Assembly: GCA_001512545.1 (NCBI GenBank)
Contig: LFSI01000054.1
Location: 8,481 to 48,411 of the forward strand
Direction of reading: 5' to 3'
From: Clostridia bacterium DTU065
GTDB lineage: Bacteria > Bacillota > DTU065
Length of the DNA: 39,931 nucleotides
Shown here: positions 1 to 8,678 of the stretch, in pieces
Numbering within the stretch: the first letter of the stretch is position 1
How the letters are laid out: every line of letters starts with the position of its first letter
Position numbers and translations under genes: made by a program
The notes under the pieces: model-generated
What the model was told of the DNA's origin: nothing
The model's input: only the letters and a program-made list of their open reading frames with translations
Database searches by the model: none

Positions 1-2160
1 AGGGAACTGGGATACGATCTCGAGGAGATCAGGGAAGTAGAGTACGATGCCGGCCTTGGAAATGGCGGTCTCGGTCGCCTTGCTGCCTGTTTTCTCGACT
101 CCCTTTCCACGGTAGGGCTTCCAGCTCACGGCTGCGGGATCAGGTATGAGTACGGTCTGTTCAAACAGAAGATCATCGATGGATACCAAGTGGAGCTACC
201 AGATCCTTGGTTGGAAGATGGATACATCTGGGAGATTCCGGTACCGGAGGAGTCGGAAACCGTCAGGTTTGGCGGCTGGGTTGAAAGCAGAGTAGAAGAA
301 GGTGGCAGGCTGATTTTCGACCACAAGGGCTATCAGGCGGTTAGGGCGGTGCCTTTCGACATGCCGGTTCTGGGCTACAAATCGCCCCTGGTAAACACGC
401 TTAGGCTCTGGAGTGCAAGATCTACCAAGCATCTGGACATGAACCTTTTCGGCCAGGGTAGATACCTGGACGCTCTGGAAGAGAAGGAACTGGCAGAAGT
501 TCTCTCCAAGGTCCTGTATCCTGAGGACAACCATATGGAAGGCAAAGCCTTAAGGTTGAAGCAGCAGTACTTCTTCGTTTCTGCAAGTATTCAGAGCATT
601 ATTCGAGATTTCAAAAAGCAGGGTAACAACATCCGAGACTTTGCCAAGAAGCGGGCAATTCACATTAACGACACTCACCCGGCACTGGCCATCCCCGAAC
701 TCATGCGGATCCTCATCGATGACGAGAGGATGAGCTGGGAGGAAGCTTGGGACATCACTACCAGGACTTTTGCTTATACCAACCACACCGTGATGGAAGA
801 AGCCCTTGAGAAATGGCCTGTGGAGCTCTTCTCTTCGCTCCTGCCGAGGATTTGGGGTATCGTCAATGAGATCAACGAGCGCTTTACCAAAAAGCTCTGG
901 GAGATCTACCCGGGAAACTGGGATCACATCGCCAAAATGGCTATTATTAAAGACGGACAGGTACACATGGCGAATTTATGCATCGTAGGGTCTCACTCGG
1001 TAAACGGCGTGGCCCAGCTGCATACCCAGATACTCAAAGACCAGGTATTCCGGGACTTTTACGCTATCTTCCCTGAGAAGTTCACGGGAATCACCAACGG
1101 TGTGACTTTTAGGCGCTTTCTTTTGAAGGCAAACCCCGCTCTTGCGGATCTGATCTCTGAAAAGATTGGCTGGGACTGGGCTGTGGACTCCCAAAAACTC
1201 AAGGAGTTCGAAAGGTTTAGAGGTGACCTGGAAGTTCAGGAGAGGCTTCGGGGAGTTCGTTTGGAAAACAAAAAGCGCTTAGCAGACCATATCAAGGAGA
1301 CCACGGGGATCTCGGTTTTACCCGAGTCCATCTTCGATGTTCACGTCAAAAGGCTCCACGAGTATAAGAGGCAGCTCTTAAACGCACTTCACATTCTCTA
1401 CCTGTACAGGAAGATTTCGTCCGACGCAACCTTCTCCATGCATCCCAGGACGTTCATCTTTGCAGCCAAAGCAGCACCTGGTTACCGCATGGCAAAGCTT
1501 ATCATCAAGTTGATCCACACCATCGGAGAAAAGGTGAATAGCGATCCAAAGGTCCGCGACATGATCAAGGTAGTGTTCCTGGAAAACTACAGAGTCTCGC
1601 TAGCGGAAAAGATCATCTGCGCTGCCGATGTCTCGGAGCAGATCTCTACAGCTGGAATGGAAGCCTCGGGAACAGGCAACATGAAGCTGATGCTAAACGG
1701 TGCCCTCACGCTGGGCACGCTGGACGGTGCCAACGTGGAGATTATGGAGGTAGTAGGTAGGGATAACATCTTCATCTTCGGCCTTACCGCTGAAGAGATC
1801 GAGATGATGCAGAGAACAGGAACCTACAATCCTCTAGAGATCTACAACAGCGACCTAGAGCTGAAGGAAGTCTTGGACAGCCTGGTGGGCGGCATTTTGG
1901 ATCCGGAGCACCCGGAGATCTTTAGAGAGATCTACAACGGGCTTCTTCTTGGAGGTTATGGCCATCCCGACCCCTACTTTGTTCTGGCAGACTTCAGGGC
2001 GTATGCAAGTGCCCATGAAAGGGTCGATAGAACCTACAAGAATCCGGAGCTCTGGTGGGACAAAGCAATTGTTAATATTGCCAATGCAGGAATGTTCTCT
2101 AGCGACCGCACGGTGCTTGAGTACAACGACAAGATCTGGCACGTGCCAAAGGTGAAGTAA
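1..2160 (+). CDS. glgP: glycogen/maltodextrin phosphorylase, 5' truncated by the window edge
   Basis: Releases glucose-1-phosphate from the non-reducing end of alpha-1,4-glucans in the cytoplasm (GT35 family, PLP cofactor). The frame is open from base 1, giving 719 residues. Roughly 100 N-terminal residues should lie upstream, since the family is usually 800-840 residues. Near the start is the hallmark stretch DAGLGNGGLGRLAACFLDS (about residues 16-34), and NDTHPALAIPELMR and HEYKRQLLN follow. The PLP-lysine motif EASGTGNMKLMLNGA lies near residue 562 and the C-terminal FSSDRTVLEYNDKIW is intact. The internal GTG at 190 is not the true start, because conserved sequence precedes it. A terminator follows directly, so this is the last gene of its unit. 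Identity is secure; preference for glycogen or maltodextrin cannot be read from the sequence. Confidence 0.97.
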   Translation, partial: RELGYDLEEIREVEYDAGLGNGGLGRLAACFLDSLSTVGLPAHGCGIRYEYGLFKQKIIDGYQVELPDPWLEDGYIWEIPVPEESETVRFGGWVESRVEEGGRLIFDHKGYQAVRAVPFDMPVLGYKSPLVNTLRLWSARSTKHLDMNLFGQGRYLDALEEKELAEVLSKVLYPEDNHMEGKALRLKQQYFFVSASIQSIIRDFKKQGNNIRDFAKKRAIHINDTHPALAIPELMRILIDDERMSWEEAWDITTRTFAYTNHTVMEEALEKWPVELFSSLLPRIWGIVNEINERFTKKLWEIYPGNWDHIAKMAIIKDGQVHMANLCIVGSHSVNGVAQLHTQILKDQVFRDFYAIFPEKFTGITNGVTFRRFLLKANPALADLISEKIGWDWAVDSQKLKEFERFRGDLEVQERLRGVRLENKKRLADHIKETTGISVLPESIFDVHVKRLHEYKRQLLNALHILYLYRKISSDATFSMHPRTFIFAAKAAPGYRMAKLIIKLIHTIGEKVNSDPKVRDMIKVVFLENYRVSLAEKIICAADVSEQISTAGMEASGTGNMKLMLNGALTLGTLDGANVEIMEVVGRDNIFIFGLTAEEIEMMQRTGTYNPLEIYNSDLELKEVLDSLVGGILDPEHPEIFREIYNGLLLGGYGHPDPYFVLADFRAYASAHERVDRTYKNPELWWDKAIVNIANAGMFSSDRTVLEYNDKIWHVPKVK

Positions 2161-2170
2161 AATAAAGCGA

Positions 2171-2198
2171 AAAGAGGCCTTCGGACCTCTTTAGTTTT
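2171..2198 (+). terminator. intrinsic terminator of glgP
   Basis: AAAGAGG and CCTCTTT form a 7 bp stem around a C/A mismatch and a UUCG tetraloop closed by C-G. A T-rich run (TTTAGTTTT) follows, beginning 11 bases after the glgP stop codon. Confidence 0.85.
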
Positions 2199-2315
2199 GC
2201 AGTTATTTTCCAAGCTCCCTTGGTTTTCAAAAGGATACGAGCTGTAAAAATCGAAGTTACTAAGGAAGTCAAGCCAAAATGCGTATTGGCATAATCTAGA
2301 AAGGGCGTACCACAG

Positions 2316-3068
2316 ATGCTGAAGGGAAGAAGAACGTTGCTTTTAGTGGTTTTATTTCTGCTTACACTAATCACGCAAACGCTCAGCGCCGCTCCGTTTG
2401 AAAAAGCGCAGGAGATCTACCTCAAACCCGGCTTTGATCTTGTAGGGGAAAAGCTGGAGTACGCTACGTCCTTGCGGGGGCTGCCTGTGGGGAGACAGGT
2501 TGTGGAGTTTGAGTCCCGAACGACCTACATGGGGCGAGAAGTCTATGTGGTCTCGTTTAAGGGTTATCCCAATTTGGTACTTAAAGCCGTCAACTACTCC
2601 AACAATGAGGTTTTTTATCTTGATACAGAGACGTTCCTGCCTCTTTACACCTCACGGACCTACAGCGCAGGTTTTAGCTCTGGATTTATGGAGTCCTTTT
2701 TTCTCGCCGACTCCAGCGAGATCAAAGTCCAGGTCACCGAAAGCGAACCTCGGAGTTTTACCGCCAAGGTTGAAGACCCGTTTCACGGAGAAACCACCCT
2801 TGTGCTATTTGCCAGATTTGCAGACGTGTCCAAGTATCCGGTCATAGACGTTTTCAGCGGCGTGGGGACACAGTATCTGCAGCTTCTTCCTGGGAAAGAC
2901 GAAAAGGTGACAGTTCCAGCGGGAACATTTGACACGGAGGTCGTTCTGATCTCGCCAGAAATCGGCAAAGTTTGGGTCTCAAAAGACAGATACCGTATCC
3001 CTGTAAAAATAGTCTTAGATACAAACGCAGGTCTTTTGGAGATGAATCTTATCTCAGAGACCAGATAG
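2316..3068 (+). CDS. exported DUF3108-like protein
   Basis: 250 residues. Residues 1-25 are a signal peptide: a KGRR positive end, a long Leu/Val core and a likely cut after LSA. The mature part is beta-rich and has the pattern I associate with DUF3108: an early GEKLEYATSLRGLPVGR stretch (a GE-L-Y start followed by glycine-rich strands), a central FHGETT region and a late KVWVSKDRYRIPVKI strand. DUF3108 proteins are periplasmic proteins of unknown function, mostly known from diderm bacteria. No catalytic residues stand out. The start ATG has only a weak purine-rich site upstream (GAAAGGG). The gene lies 17 bases upstream of pgsA and is probably cotranscribed with it. The family assignment is pattern-based. 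Confidence 0.72.
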   Translation: MLKGRRTLLLVVLFLLTLITQTLSAAPFEKAQEIYLKPGFDLVGEKLEYATSLRGLPVGRQVVEFESRTTYMGREVYVVSFKGYPNLVLKAVNYSNNEVFYLDTETFLPLYTSRTYSAGFSSGFMESFFLADSSEIKVQVTESEPRSFTAKVEDPFHGETTLVLFARFADVSKYPVIDVFSGVGTQYLQLLPGKDEKVTVPAGTFDTEVVLISPEIGKVWVSKDRYRIPVKIVLDTNAGLLEMNLISETR

Positions 3069-3085
3069 GAGGGGTAAATCGCTAC

Positions 3086-3625
3086 ATGAGTAAGACTACC
3101 AAATTTCTCCGAGAAAACTTCACCCTACCCAACTTGATTACGGTTTTTCGTTTGATCCTAGCACCTTTTGCCATTTACACGATGATAGCCTATCCCGATC
3201 GCTATTGGGTTGCTGGCATGATCTTGGTGGTAGCCGGACTTAGCGACGTATTGGACGGACACCTGGCACGCTCTAGCGGGCAAGTGTCAACGCTGGGAAC
3301 GATGCTTGACCCTGTGGCAGACAAGATCCTTATGATGGGCGTTCTGCTTGTTTTGGCAGCCCGCAAAGAAGTCAACCCTCTGGCCATCGAGCTTTTGATC
3401 GTTAAAGAGCTGACTCTTTTGCTGGGAGGCCTGATGCTTTGGAAGAAGGTCAAGCGCGCCATTCCTGCAAGTTGGATCGGTAAGAGTGCAACGGTCCTTT
3501 TATACATCGGCGTGTTGAGCCTGTTGTTTGGCGTGAAAGCCATCAGCGGAGTGTTTATCTATCTAGGCGTGGGCTGCTCCGTCATCGCAGGGCTTCATTA
3601 TCTTTATTTAGCGATTACAGGCTGA
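3086..3625 (+). CDS. pgsA: CDP-alcohol phosphatidyltransferase, probably phosphatidylglycerophosphate synthase
   Basis: Transfers a phosphatidyl group from CDP-diacylglycerol to glycerol-3-phosphate at the membrane, the first step to phosphatidylglycerol. The 179-residue protein has the full CDP-alcohol signature D-x2-D-G-x2-A-R-x8-G-x3-D-x3-D (from SDVLDGHLAR to LDPVADK) and about five hydrophobic segments. NLITVFRLILAPF near the N-terminus is typical of PgsA. I chose ATG 3086 rather than an earlier in-frame start because AGGAGGGG lies about 11 bases upstream and the family begins at this point. Another CDP-alcohol acceptor cannot be excluded, but PgsA is the best fit. Confidence 0.88.
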   Translation: MSKTTKFLRENFTLPNLITVFRLILAPFAIYTMIAYPDRYWVAGMILVVAGLSDVLDGHLARSSGQVSTLGTMLDPVADKILMMGVLLVLAARKEVNPLAIELLIVKELTLLLGGLMLWKKVKRAIPASWIGKSATVLLYIGVLSLLFGVKAISGVFIYLGVGCSVIAGLHYLYLAITG

Positions 3626-3699
3626 GGAGCCAAATGTTTTTACTCTGACCCTTACAGCAAAAAACCCCGAGAAGTCATACTAGGTAGTAAGGGGGTCAT

Positions 3700-4353
3700 T
3701 TGAATTTGCGCATCATGACACTTGTGTGGGGCATACTACCAGCTCTGCTCTGGCTGCTCTATTTCTACCTGCAGGATCGTTTCCCAGAACCACCCAAGGT
3801 GGTTTTTCGGGTTTTTGTTTTTGGCGCTTTGGCGATCATTCCTGCAGTGATCATCGAAATGAGGTATGTTACAGAGCTGTGGCAGGGTGCACCCATTCTT
3901 TCAAGTATACTCGTCAACTACGGAGTCGTTGCCACTGCAGAAGAACTCTCGAAGCTTGCCAGTATGGTGATCAGCTTGGAGAAGGCGAAGGTCATCGACT
4001 CACCTGTCGACGGATTGGTTTACGGCGTGTCTGCAGGTCTGGGCTTTGCGACTCTTGAAAACATACTGTACATTAACAGCTTCGGGATGCAGGTGGCACC
4101 GGTTCGGGCCATCTTTTCCAACTTGGCGCACGCACTGTTTACCGGTGTGTTGGGCTATCACTACGCACGCTCGATACTTCTGGATAAAAAGAGCGAGATC
4201 TGGAAGGGCATCCTGTGGGCGGTGTTTCTCCACGGTAGCTACAACTTCATTTTGATTTCCGGCGTTGTTAGCCCTATATGGGCCATAGTTCTACTGGCCG
4301 TTGCCTTCTATAAAGTCAGCCAAGTTTTTCGCAGACAGAGACGAGTTAACTAG
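3700..4353 (+). CDS. prsW: PrsW-family intramembrane protease
   Basis: Polytopic membrane protein of 217 residues with the PrsW pattern: EExxK (Glu81, Glu82, Lys85), DGLVYGVSAGLGFATLEN (about residues 104-121, ending in the conserved Glu-Asn), a His in HALFTG (144) and HGSYN near 178-182. In Bacillus PrsW makes the site-1 cut of anti-sigma factor RsiW; the substrate here is unknown. The TTG start is preferred because GGGGG sits 4 bases upstream. The next in-frame ATG (3715) has a spacing that is too long. A rhomboid or CAAX protease is less likely given the DGxxYG and EN motifs. No sigma/anti-sigma pair is present in the window. Confidence 0.85.
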   Translation: MNLRIMTLVWGILPALLWLLYFYLQDRFPEPPKVVFRVFVFGALAIIPAVIIEMRYVTELWQGAPILSSILVNYGVVATAEELSKLASMVISLEKAKVIDSPVDGLVYGVSAGLGFATLENILYINSFGMQVAPVRAIFSNLAHALFTGVLGYHYARSILLDKKSEIWKGILWAVFLHGSYNFILISGVVSPIWAIVLLAVAFYKVSQVFRRQRRVN

Positions 4354-4422
4354 GTTCTCTTTCTACCCAGCACAAAATATGGTAAAATATAAGTCAGTTC
4401 GATACTATGAGGTGAAATTTAC

Positions 4423-5142
4423 ATGGCTGGTCATTCAAAATGGGCAAACATTAAACACAAAAAGGCCAAGCAGGATCAAGCTCGCGGTAAACTTTTTACC
4501 AGGCTTTCTAAGGACATAACTCTTGCTGCCAAGCAAGGCGGCGGAGATCCCGATACCAACTTCCGACTGCGTCTGGCTGTCAATGCGGCGAAAGCTGCCA
4601 ACATGCCCAACGACACTATTGACAAGGCGATTAAGCGGGGAACCGGCGCTCTCGGCGGGCAGAACCTCGAAGAGGTAGTTTACGAAGGCTACGGTCCGGG
4701 AGGAGTGGCCATTTTGGTCAACGCCCTTACCGACAACCGCAACCGTACCGCCGGTGAGGTGCGCTTTATCTTTTCTAAAAACGGAGGCAACTTGGGCACA
4801 GACGGCTGCGTAGCCTGGATGTTCGATCGCCAGGGAGTTATTCTTGCGGAAAATCCCAACGGCATCTCTGAGGACGATATCCTCATGGCAGCTCTCGATG
4901 CTGGAGCTACTGACGTAGAGATCGACGAAGAAGTCGAGGTGCTCATGGAACCCGATAAGCTTGAGGCAGTGGAAAAAGCTTTAGCCGATATTGGGCTGAG
5001 CGTTACCGATGCAGAGGTGGTCATGCAACCCCAGAACACTGTGGATGTTGATGGCGATGACCAGGAGAAACTAGAAAAGCTTCTTGATGCTCTGGAAGAT
5101 AACGACGACGTGCAGAGCGTCTTCCACAATGCTAACCTTTAG
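4423..5142 (+). CDS. yebC: YebC/PmpR-family protein (TACO1 family)
   Basis: 239 residues, the normal family length. It starts with the invariant MAGHSKWANIKHKKAKQD and continues through GGDPDTNFRLRLAV, the NMPNDTIDKAIKRG helix and GYGPGGVAILV. YebC proteins have been described as DNA-binding regulators and more recently as helpers of translation through proline-rich stretches; the sequence does not decide between these. GAGGTGAAA upstream is a good ribosome site. The gene heads the yebC - bofC-like - ruvCAB - recO block, an arrangement common in Bacillota. A hairpin directly behind it may end part of its transcription. Confidence 0.96.
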   Translation: MAGHSKWANIKHKKAKQDQARGKLFTRLSKDITLAAKQGGGDPDTNFRLRLAVNAAKAANMPNDTIDKAIKRGTGALGGQNLEEVVYEGYGPGGVAILVNALTDNRNRTAGEVRFIFSKNGGNLGTDGCVAWMFDRQGVILAENPNGISEDDILMAALDAGATDVEIDEEVEVLMEPDKLEAVEKALADIGLSVTDAEVVMQPQNTVDVDGDDQEKLEKLLDALEDNDDVQSVFHNANL

Positions 5143-5158
5143 AATATGAGGGACGGAG

Positions 5159-5197
5159 AAAAACCACCCTAATTAACAGGGGTGGTTTTGTTTTGAA
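5159..5197 (+). promoter_or_regulatory. terminator-like hairpin whose 3' arm carries the next gene's ribosome site
   Basis: AAAACCACCC (5' arm) pairs with GGGTGGTTTT (3' arm) across a short AT-rich loop and is followed by TTTTGTTTTG, as in an intrinsic terminator for yebC. The 3' arm contains AGGGGTGG, the only plausible Shine-Dalgarno sequence for the TTG start at 5193. When folded, the hairpin would both end transcription and hide that site. Confidence 0.7.
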
Positions 5198-5453
5198 AAA
5201 GCGGATTTTTGCAGCTTTTGTTCTGCTTTTAATCGTCTTTGCCCTGAGCACTCCACTTGCAGAATACACCGAATGGAAAATCAAGGATATCAGTGGGTTT
5301 GTTGTGGTCTTTGACCCTTCAGGCGGTATCTACGAGATCACGGGCATCAGTGTATCCAGGCTTCCCCAAAAAGAACAGGAAGATCTGGCAATGGGAGTGA
5401 AAGTTAAGGACATTCTGGAACTTGAAAAGATTTTAGAGGGTTTAAGCCAATAA
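5193..5453 (+). CDS. small exported protein resembling the BofC C-terminal domain
   Basis: 86 residues with a TTG start placed about 7 bases after AGGGGTGG. Residues 1-23 form a signal peptide or membrane anchor (KKR, then a hydrophobic core). The rest, from WKIKDISGFVVVFD through ISVSRLPQKEQEDL to VKVKDILELEKILEG, has the pattern I know from the C-terminal domain of BofC: a strand, a 'V--LP---Q--L--G--V' step and a final helix. In Bacillus subtilis BofC acts in the forespore-to-mother-cell sigma-K checkpoint, and bofC also lies between a yebC homologue and ruvA. The N-terminal BofC domain is absent here. Function in this organism is unknown; the assignment rests on pattern and position. Confidence 0.65.
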   Translation: MKKRIFAAFVLLLIVFALSTPLAEYTEWKIKDISGFVVVFDPSGGIYEITGISVSRLPQKEQEDLAMGVKVKDILELEKILEGLSQ

Positions 5454-5527
5454 CCCGAAGGTTGAGCAGGACATTGACAAGGGGCAGACGAATATATGTT
5501 CGTAGAAGGAAGCAGAGGGGTTATGTA

Positions 5528-6043
5528 ATGAAGACCAATCGAAGCCGAGTGGTTCTCGGCATTGATCCCGGAACTGCACTGTGCGGATACGGGATAGTTG
5601 AGGAAAAGGGAGATGGATTCACTGCGCTGGCCTATGGTTGTGTAGAGACGTCAAAAGAGGAGCCGATGCCAAGGAGATTGGACGGCATCTTTCGCGAACT
5701 TACGCAACTGGTAGAAATATACAGGCCGAGCGTAATGTGTGTAGAGAAGCTATTTTTTAACAAGAACGTGACAACGGCGATTTCTGTTGGACAGGCTAGG
5801 GGAGTTTGCCTGTTGGTTGCAGCGCAAAATGGTTTGGAGGTGTTTGAATACACCCCGAACGAAGTCAAGCTTTCGCTCACAACCAGCGGCAGGGCAAGCA
5901 AACAGCAGGTGGGCTTTATGGTGGCCTCTCTCCTTAATCTGAACGAGGTGCCAAAGCCCGACGATACGTCAGATGCGCTGGCCATAGCCCTGTGCCACTG
6001 TTTTCGCACCGGCAACATACACGACAGAATCTCTCGCCTGTAG
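5528..6043 (+). CDS. ruvC: Holliday junction resolvase RuvC
   Basis: Dimeric endonuclease that cuts Holliday junctions symmetrically and works with RuvAB. At 171 residues it has the expected length. The acidic active site is visible: Asp13 in GIDPG, Glu73 in CVEKLFF, and the C-terminal KPDDTSDALAIALCH (Asp146 and Asp149, with His157). I chose ATG 5528 because AGAGGGG lies 7 bases upstream and the family starts just before GIDPG. An extension to 5462 would add a non-conserved, Arg-rich leader. ruvA follows 22 bases later. Confidence 0.96.
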   Translation: MKTNRSRVVLGIDPGTALCGYGIVEEKGDGFTALAYGCVETSKEEPMPRRLDGIFRELTQLVEIYRPSVMCVEKLFFNKNVTTAISVGQARGVCLLVAAQNGLEVFEYTPNEVKLSLTTSGRASKQQVGFMVASLLNLNEVPKPDDTSDALAIALCHCFRTGNIHDRISRL

Positions 6044-6065
6044 GCGCAGCCCGGGAGGGAAGTAG

Positions 6066-6662
6066 ATGATCGGTAGAGTAAGTGGAGTTTTGTTGGAGAT
6101 CGAAGAAAACAAACTTCTCGTTGACGTCGGCGGTGTAGGCTTCAACGTCATGGTGGCAGATCGCCTGGCGACGAAACTACAGCTGGAGGTCGGTAAAAAG
6201 ATTACCCTTTTGATTGAGACGGTCATACGAGAAGACGACATTGCCCTTTACGGTTTTCTCGATAGAGAAGAAAAGGAGTGCTTCAAGCTGATCTCATCGG
6301 TCAGCGGCATGGGACCCAAGCTTGCACTGAAGGTTCTTTCTGTCCTGTCTGTTCCCTCTTTTTACCAGGCGATCGTTTTAGGCGATCAAGCTGTGCTCAC
6401 TCAGGTAAGCGGGGTGGGCAAGAAAACAGCCCAACGACTGATTTTGGAACTCAAAGACAAAGTCTCGTCGATCAGCACCGATTTTGGTCCGCAAGATGTT
6501 GCGGTTACGGACTTCGATGAAGTAAACGCAGCTCTGCAGGCTCTGGGCTTCGATCCCCAGGAGTACCTGGAGGTGGCAAATGACTTCCGCAACGCGGGCT
6601 ACTCCAACAGCGACATTATTAAACTGACTTTGAAGGAACTTGGAAGAGGACGCGGGCTGTAA
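6066..6662 (+). CDS. ruvA: Holliday junction branch migration protein RuvA
   Basis: Tetrameric DNA-binding subunit that grips the Holliday junction and loads the RuvB motor. The 198 residues show domain I starting with MIGRVSGVL, the two helix-hairpin-helix repeats (SSVSGMGPKLALKVLS and TQVSGVGKKTAQRLILELK) and a C-terminal UBA-like domain III (from about residue 148). GGGAGGGAAG upstream is a strong ribosome site. The gene sits between ruvC and ruvB with 22 and 17 base gaps, consistent with one operon. Confidence 0.97.
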   Translation: MIGRVSGVLLEIEENKLLVDVGGVGFNVMVADRLATKLQLEVGKKITLLIETVIREDDIALYGFLDREEKECFKLISSVSGMGPKLALKVLSVLSVPSFYQAIVLGDQAVLTQVSGVGKKTAQRLILELKDKVSSISTDFGPQDVAVTDFDEVNAALQALGFDPQEYLEVANDFRNAGYSNSDIIKLTLKELGRGRGL

Positions 6663-6679
6663 AGTTTGGAGGGTAGTCA

Positions 6680-7708
6680 ATGCAAGACCGAGTGGTTTCT
6701 CCATACAAAAAAACAGAGGATGTCTTTGAAACGCTGAGACCTCAGCGGTTGAGCGAGTATACGGGACAGGAAAAGGTCAAGGAGAGTCTGGCCATTGCTA
6801 TTGAAGCGGCAAAAGCCAGAGGAGATGTTCTTGACCACGTGCTCCTGTACGGCCCTCCAGGTCTTGGCAAAACAACGCTTGCAAGCATTATTGCCAATGA
6901 AATGGAAACGTCCATCAAGATCACAACAGGACCTGCCCTTGAGCGTCCCGGAGATCTTGCGGCGATTCTGACCAATCTTGAAGAGGGACAGATCCTTTTT
7001 ATTGACGAGATTCATAGACTGAGTAGAGCCGTGGAGGAGATTCTTTACCCCGCCATGGAAGACTTTGCCCTGGATATCGTCATCGGCAAGGGGCCCGGTG
7101 CAAGGTCGGTACGCCTGTCGCTTCCTAGATTCACCCTTATCGGAGCCACAACTAGGGTAGGGCTGATCTCGTCACCGCTAAGGGACCGTTTTGGTTTAAT
7201 TCACCGTCTGGAGTTCTATAATAATGATGAGCTTCTAAAGATCATCCTTCGCGCCAGCAAGGTCTTTGGTATTGAAACCAGCGTAGAAGGAGCCTTTGAG
7301 ATCGCCAGACGCTCCAGGGGCACGCCCAGAATCGGCAATCGGCTCCTAAGAAGGGTCAGGGACTATGCCCAGGTGAAAAGCGACGGCGTAATTGACGTGG
7401 AAACAGCAGTCAGCGCCCTGGAGCTTTTGGAGGTCGACGACTTGGGCTTGGATGAACTAGATCGCAGGATCCTTAGGACTATCGTGGAGAAGTTCGATGG
7501 AGGTCCTGTGGGTATCGACACTCTCGCCGCTAGCCTCGGAGAAGAGCCTGGCAACATCGAGGACGTCTACGAACCGTATCTCCTTCAACTCGGTTTTATT
7601 AAGAGAACGCCCAGAGGTAGAGTTGCAACTTCCAGCACTTTCAGATACCTGGGCTTGCAAGAACCGGTGCGCCAGGAAAGCCTTTTTGGCGAAGAAGAGG
7701 TGGAGTAA
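6680..7708 (+). CDS. ruvB: Holliday junction branch migration ATPase RuvB
   Basis: AAA+ hexameric motor for branch migration. The 342 residues carry Walker [10 protein letters not shown] (residues 58-66), Walker B FIDEIHRL (about 107-114), sensor-1 region TLIGATTR and the arginine-finger stretch SSPLRDRFG. The C-terminal winged helix contains the typical [11 protein letters not shown] and [18 protein letters not shown] precedes the ATG. Its stop codon directly abuts the recO start, so recO is probably translationally coupled. Confidence 0.97.
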   Translation: MQDRVVSPYKKTEDVFETLRPQRLSEYTGQEKVKESLAIAIEAAKARGDVLDHVLLYGPPGLGKTTLASIIANEMETSIKITTGPALERPGDLAAILTNLEEGQILFIDEIHRLSRAVEEILYPAMEDFALDIVIGKGPGARSVRLSLPRFTLIGATTRVGLISSPLRDRFGLIHRLEFYNNDELLKIILRASKVFGIETSVEGAFEIARRSRGTPRIGNRLLRRVRDYAQVKSDGVIDVETAVSALELLEVDDLGLDELDRRILRTIVEKFDGGPVGIDTLAASLGEEPGNIEDVYEPYLLQLGFIKRTPRGRVATSSTFRYLGLQEPVRQESLFGEEEVE

Positions 7709-8482
7709 TTGTTCTGGTGTCAAGGTGTTGTATTGAAAACCAAGCCGATGAAAGAAGCCGATAGGATTGTGGTTTTGTATACCAAAGAAAAGGGTAAACT
7801 TGGTACTGTGGCTAAAGGCAGCAGACGCCCCCAAAACAGACTGGCATCTTTGGTCCAACCCTTTACCAAAGGTAAGTTTCTCCTTAATGGCTCTTCTGGT
7901 TTGAGAGATCTCAGTCAGGGTATGATTATAGAGAGCAATCAGGAACTGAGAGATGATCTTTTGAAAATGGCTGCTGCCAATTACTTTTTAGAGCTTATAG
8001 ACAGCAGCGTAGAAACTGAAGATCCCGATCCCAAAGTCTATCAGACTCTCCTTTTGGGCCTGAAGCTTCTGAACCTGTCTTCAGATCTGGACCTTGCCCT
8101 CCGTTACTTGGAGTACAGGCTCCTTGGGGACTTGGGATGGAATCTGCAGCTTGAAAGCTGCACCGGCTGCGGGAAAGATCTGATGAAGGAGAGCGCCCTG
8201 AGGTTTTCACCTGTCCAGGGCGGTCTTACATGTGCAAACTGCCGCTTCGGAGACGAGGTCTCTCTCTCCGTAAAAGGCAGAGCGGTGCTCATAAGTTTCG
8301 ACCGCCTTAAACCCAAAGCACTTATCAGGTTAAAGCTTGAAAGCGAAGACAAAAAGGAACTGGAAATGATCTTAAGGCATGCCTGGGACTCTAGAATCGA
8401 AACCAAGTTTAAAGCCTATCAGTTTTGGAAAGAGGTAAGTTCCCTAGAAAATTCCAATTCTGGGAAGGACTTCCGGGTTTGA
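7709..8482 (+). CDS. recO: DNA repair protein RecO
   Basis: Mediator that displaces SSB and helps RecR load RecA in gap repair. The 257 residues have an N-terminal OB-fold (QGVVLKTKPMKEADRIVVLYTKEKG is typical, residues 5-29) and a helical C-terminal part. A four-Cys zinc site is visible as CTGC (about 151-154) and CANC (about 175-178). The TTG start immediately follows the ruvB stop and has AGGTGG upstream. In many Bacillota recO lies next to era, so linkage to ruvB is a less usual but not unique arrangement. The last 15-20 residues are poorly conserved in type. Confidence 0.93.
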   Translation: MFWCQGVVLKTKPMKEADRIVVLYTKEKGKLGTVAKGSRRPQNRLASLVQPFTKGKFLLNGSSGLRDLSQGMIIESNQELRDDLLKMAAANYFLELIDSSVETEDPDPKVYQTLLLGLKLLNLSSDLDLALRYLEYRLLGDLGWNLQLESCTGCGKDLMKESALRFSPVQGGLTCANCRFGDEVSLSVKGRAVLISFDRLKPKALIRLKLESEDKKELEMILRHAWDSRIETKFKAYQFWKEVSSLENSNSGKDFRV

Positions 8483-8502
8483 AGGCGAATATTTGATGTT
8501 GG

Positions 8503-8532
8503 TTGTTTAAACAATAAGTTTTATTGTTTAAA
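8503..8532. promoter_or_regulatory. nested AT-rich palindrome, candidate operator upstream of ppdK
   Basis: TTGTTTAAACAA (8503-8514) is a perfect 12 bp palindrome. TTTAAACAATAA (8506-8517) and TTATTGTTTAAA (8521-8532) are perfect inverted copies around GTT. The half-site TTGTTTAAA therefore occurs twice in the same direction and once inverted. This resembles a regulator binding site; no regulator can be named. Confidence 0.5.
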
Positions 8533-8562
8533 TGATAGATTCACCTAAACGTCTGCAAAGGC

Positions 8563-8602
8563 AGCGCCTCGCACCTTTTGTTTTTAGGTAAGGCGCTTTT
8601 TT
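8563..8602 (+). terminator. intrinsic terminator between recO and ppdK
   Basis: AGCGCCT (8563-8569) pairs with AGGCGCT (8591-8597). An inner ACCT/AGGT pair and a run of six T follow the same axis. ACCTAAA at 8543-8549 can alternatively pair with TTTAGGT (8583-8589) in the loop, so an attenuator is conceivable. Confidence 0.8.
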
Positions 8603-8678
8603 GAAGAGCAGAATGTTAAACTTTTCACCTACACAGTTAATTCAGAGAGCATAAGCTCTTAAGGAGGTAAATGCATAC

